64,000 bases of DNA from Bacillota bacterium (GTDB lineage Bacteria > Bacillota > Limnochordia > Darwinibacteriales > DTU012), in contig DURM01000064.1 of the NCBI GenBank assembly GCA_012837335.1, forward strand, positions 62,001-126,000, given 5' to 3'. Made by a program: the position numbers and the translations under genes. Under the pieces are notes generated by a model. It had not been told where the DNA came from. It searched no databases and saw only the letters and a program-made list of their open reading frames with translations. Each line of letters starts with the position of its first letter. Position 1 is the first letter of the stretch. Below are positions 63,576 to 64,000 of this stretch, one piece after another.

Positions 63576-63969
63576 ACGCAGACAGCGCAACCCCTTCGCT
63601 CAACCTGACATGACACCGATGATTGACGTGATCTTTCACCTGTTGATCTTTTTTATGGCATTTTCCGTACTGCATCAGACCCAAATGTCCATTCAGGTTG
63701 AACTTCCCAAAGCTGTAAGCGGTTCTGATGTTCAATCCCAGGTTTTTGAGATCAGTGTTTCGCAAGATGGAGTCATCTATCTTAATAATAAAATGGTTAC
63801 AGGTCCGGAGCTTGAACAAGCTTTAACGGAAGCACTTGCTGTGAATCCAAACCTCGCTGTTGTAGTCAGCAGCGACAGGCGCGCCACTGTTGAGCAGTGG
63901 GTCAGCGCGATGGATATCGTGTCCAAAGTAGGCATTGACACTATTCACATCGGTACACGGCAACCTTAA
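63565..63969 (+). CDS. ExbD/TolR family biopolymer transport protein
   Basis: About 134 residues with one membrane helix (about 18-37). PDMTPMIDVIFHLLIFFMAFSV contains the proton-carrying aspartate (MIDVIF). The extracytoplasmic domain has QDGVIYLNNKMV and VVVSSDRRATVEQWVSAMDI. Start ATG 63565 overlaps the exbB-like gene by eleven bases; an earlier GTG 63547 is less likely. Confidence 0.92.
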   Translation: MEFKRRQRNPFAQPDMTPMIDVIFHLLIFFMAFSVLHQTQMSIQVELPKAVSGSDVQSQVFEISVSQDGVIYLNNKMVTGPELEQALTEALAVNPNLAVVVSSDRRATVEQWVSAMDIVSKVGIDTIHIGTRQP

Positions 63970-63988
63970 AAAAGGTGGATCAAATACT

Positions 63989-64000
63989 ATGATGAATCTC
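63989..64000 (+). CDS. Start of a further gene cut by the window edge
   Basis: AAAAAGGTGG (63968-63977) is followed by ATGATG at 63989 and an open frame to the end, four codons. The third gene of such sets is often TonB-like, but nothing can be recognised in so few codons. Confidence 0.4.

Overview
This 64 kb window is chromosomal housekeeping DNA from a flagellated, endospore-forming member of the Bacillota (Firmicutes). Every gene I can support is on the + strand. Gene order closely follows the Bacillus subtilis topA-codY-fla/che-rpsB-polC-nusA-infB-pnp axis, followed by the spoIIM-xerD-deoB-dacF-spoIIA block. Sporulation genes (spoIIM, dacF, spoIIAA, spoIIAB, sigF), codY, hslUV and polC all point to Bacillota. 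The order or genus cannot be fixed from the sequence alone. An ExbB/ExbD-type channel pair at the right edge hints at one of the outer-membrane-bearing (diderm) Bacillota lineages, but this is inference.

Layout. 1-4.1 kb: trmFO (3' end), xerC, hslV, hslU, codY, closed by a terminator. 4.2-27.1 kb: one long flagellar operon, flgB-flgC-fliE-fliF-fliG-fliH-fliI-fliJ-motE-fliK-flgD-(TIGR02530-type gene)-flgE-motA-motB-fliL-fliY/fliN-like-fliO-fliP-fliQ-fliR-flhB-flhA-flhF-flhG-PilZ-sigD-two small genes. It supplies the rod, hook, basal body, export gate, stator, placement GTPases, a c-di-GMP receptor and the late flagellar sigma factor. It lacks fliM, cheY, cheBAWCD and swrD at their usual places. 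27.1-38.4 kb: rpsB, tsf, pyrH, frr, a small gene, uppS, cdsA, an AI-2E-type permease, dxr, rseP, ispG, proS and a family 2 glycosyltransferase, covering translation, isoprenoid and lipid-carrier synthesis. 38.4-41.8 kb: polC. 41.9-52.4 kb: the rimP-nusA-ylxR-ylxQ-infB-rbfA-nrnA-truB-ribF-rpsO-pnp expression cluster. 52.4-58.4 kb: a DUF3866 gene, a histidine phosphatase, spoIIM, xerD, deoB and a pyrimidine-nucleoside phosphorylase. 58.4-62.1 kb: dacF, spoIIAA-spoIIAB-sigF and a PHP phosphoesterase. 62.2-64 kb: a GNAT acetyltransferase and exbB/exbD-like genes, with a further gene starting at the edge.

The region is mostly ordinary. I see no mobile element, CRISPR array, defence island, tRNA or rRNA, and no wholly new system. 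The best leads are: (1) a PolC replicative polymerase with no DEDD proofreading exonuclease inserted in its PHP domain, while all visible PHP metal ligands are kept; (2) a flagellar operon with a single FliY/FliN-like switch protein, no fliM and no chemotaxis genes; (3) a ribF gene that must start at a near-cognate CTG directly after, and in the same frame as, the truB stop; (4) RNA elements that look like attenuators between rpsB and tsf and ahead of rimP. There is no gene-free stretch above 300 bases. The longest gaps (41842-42052, 62769-62951, 4095-4247, 53556-53703, 27072-27210) are described in the entries.
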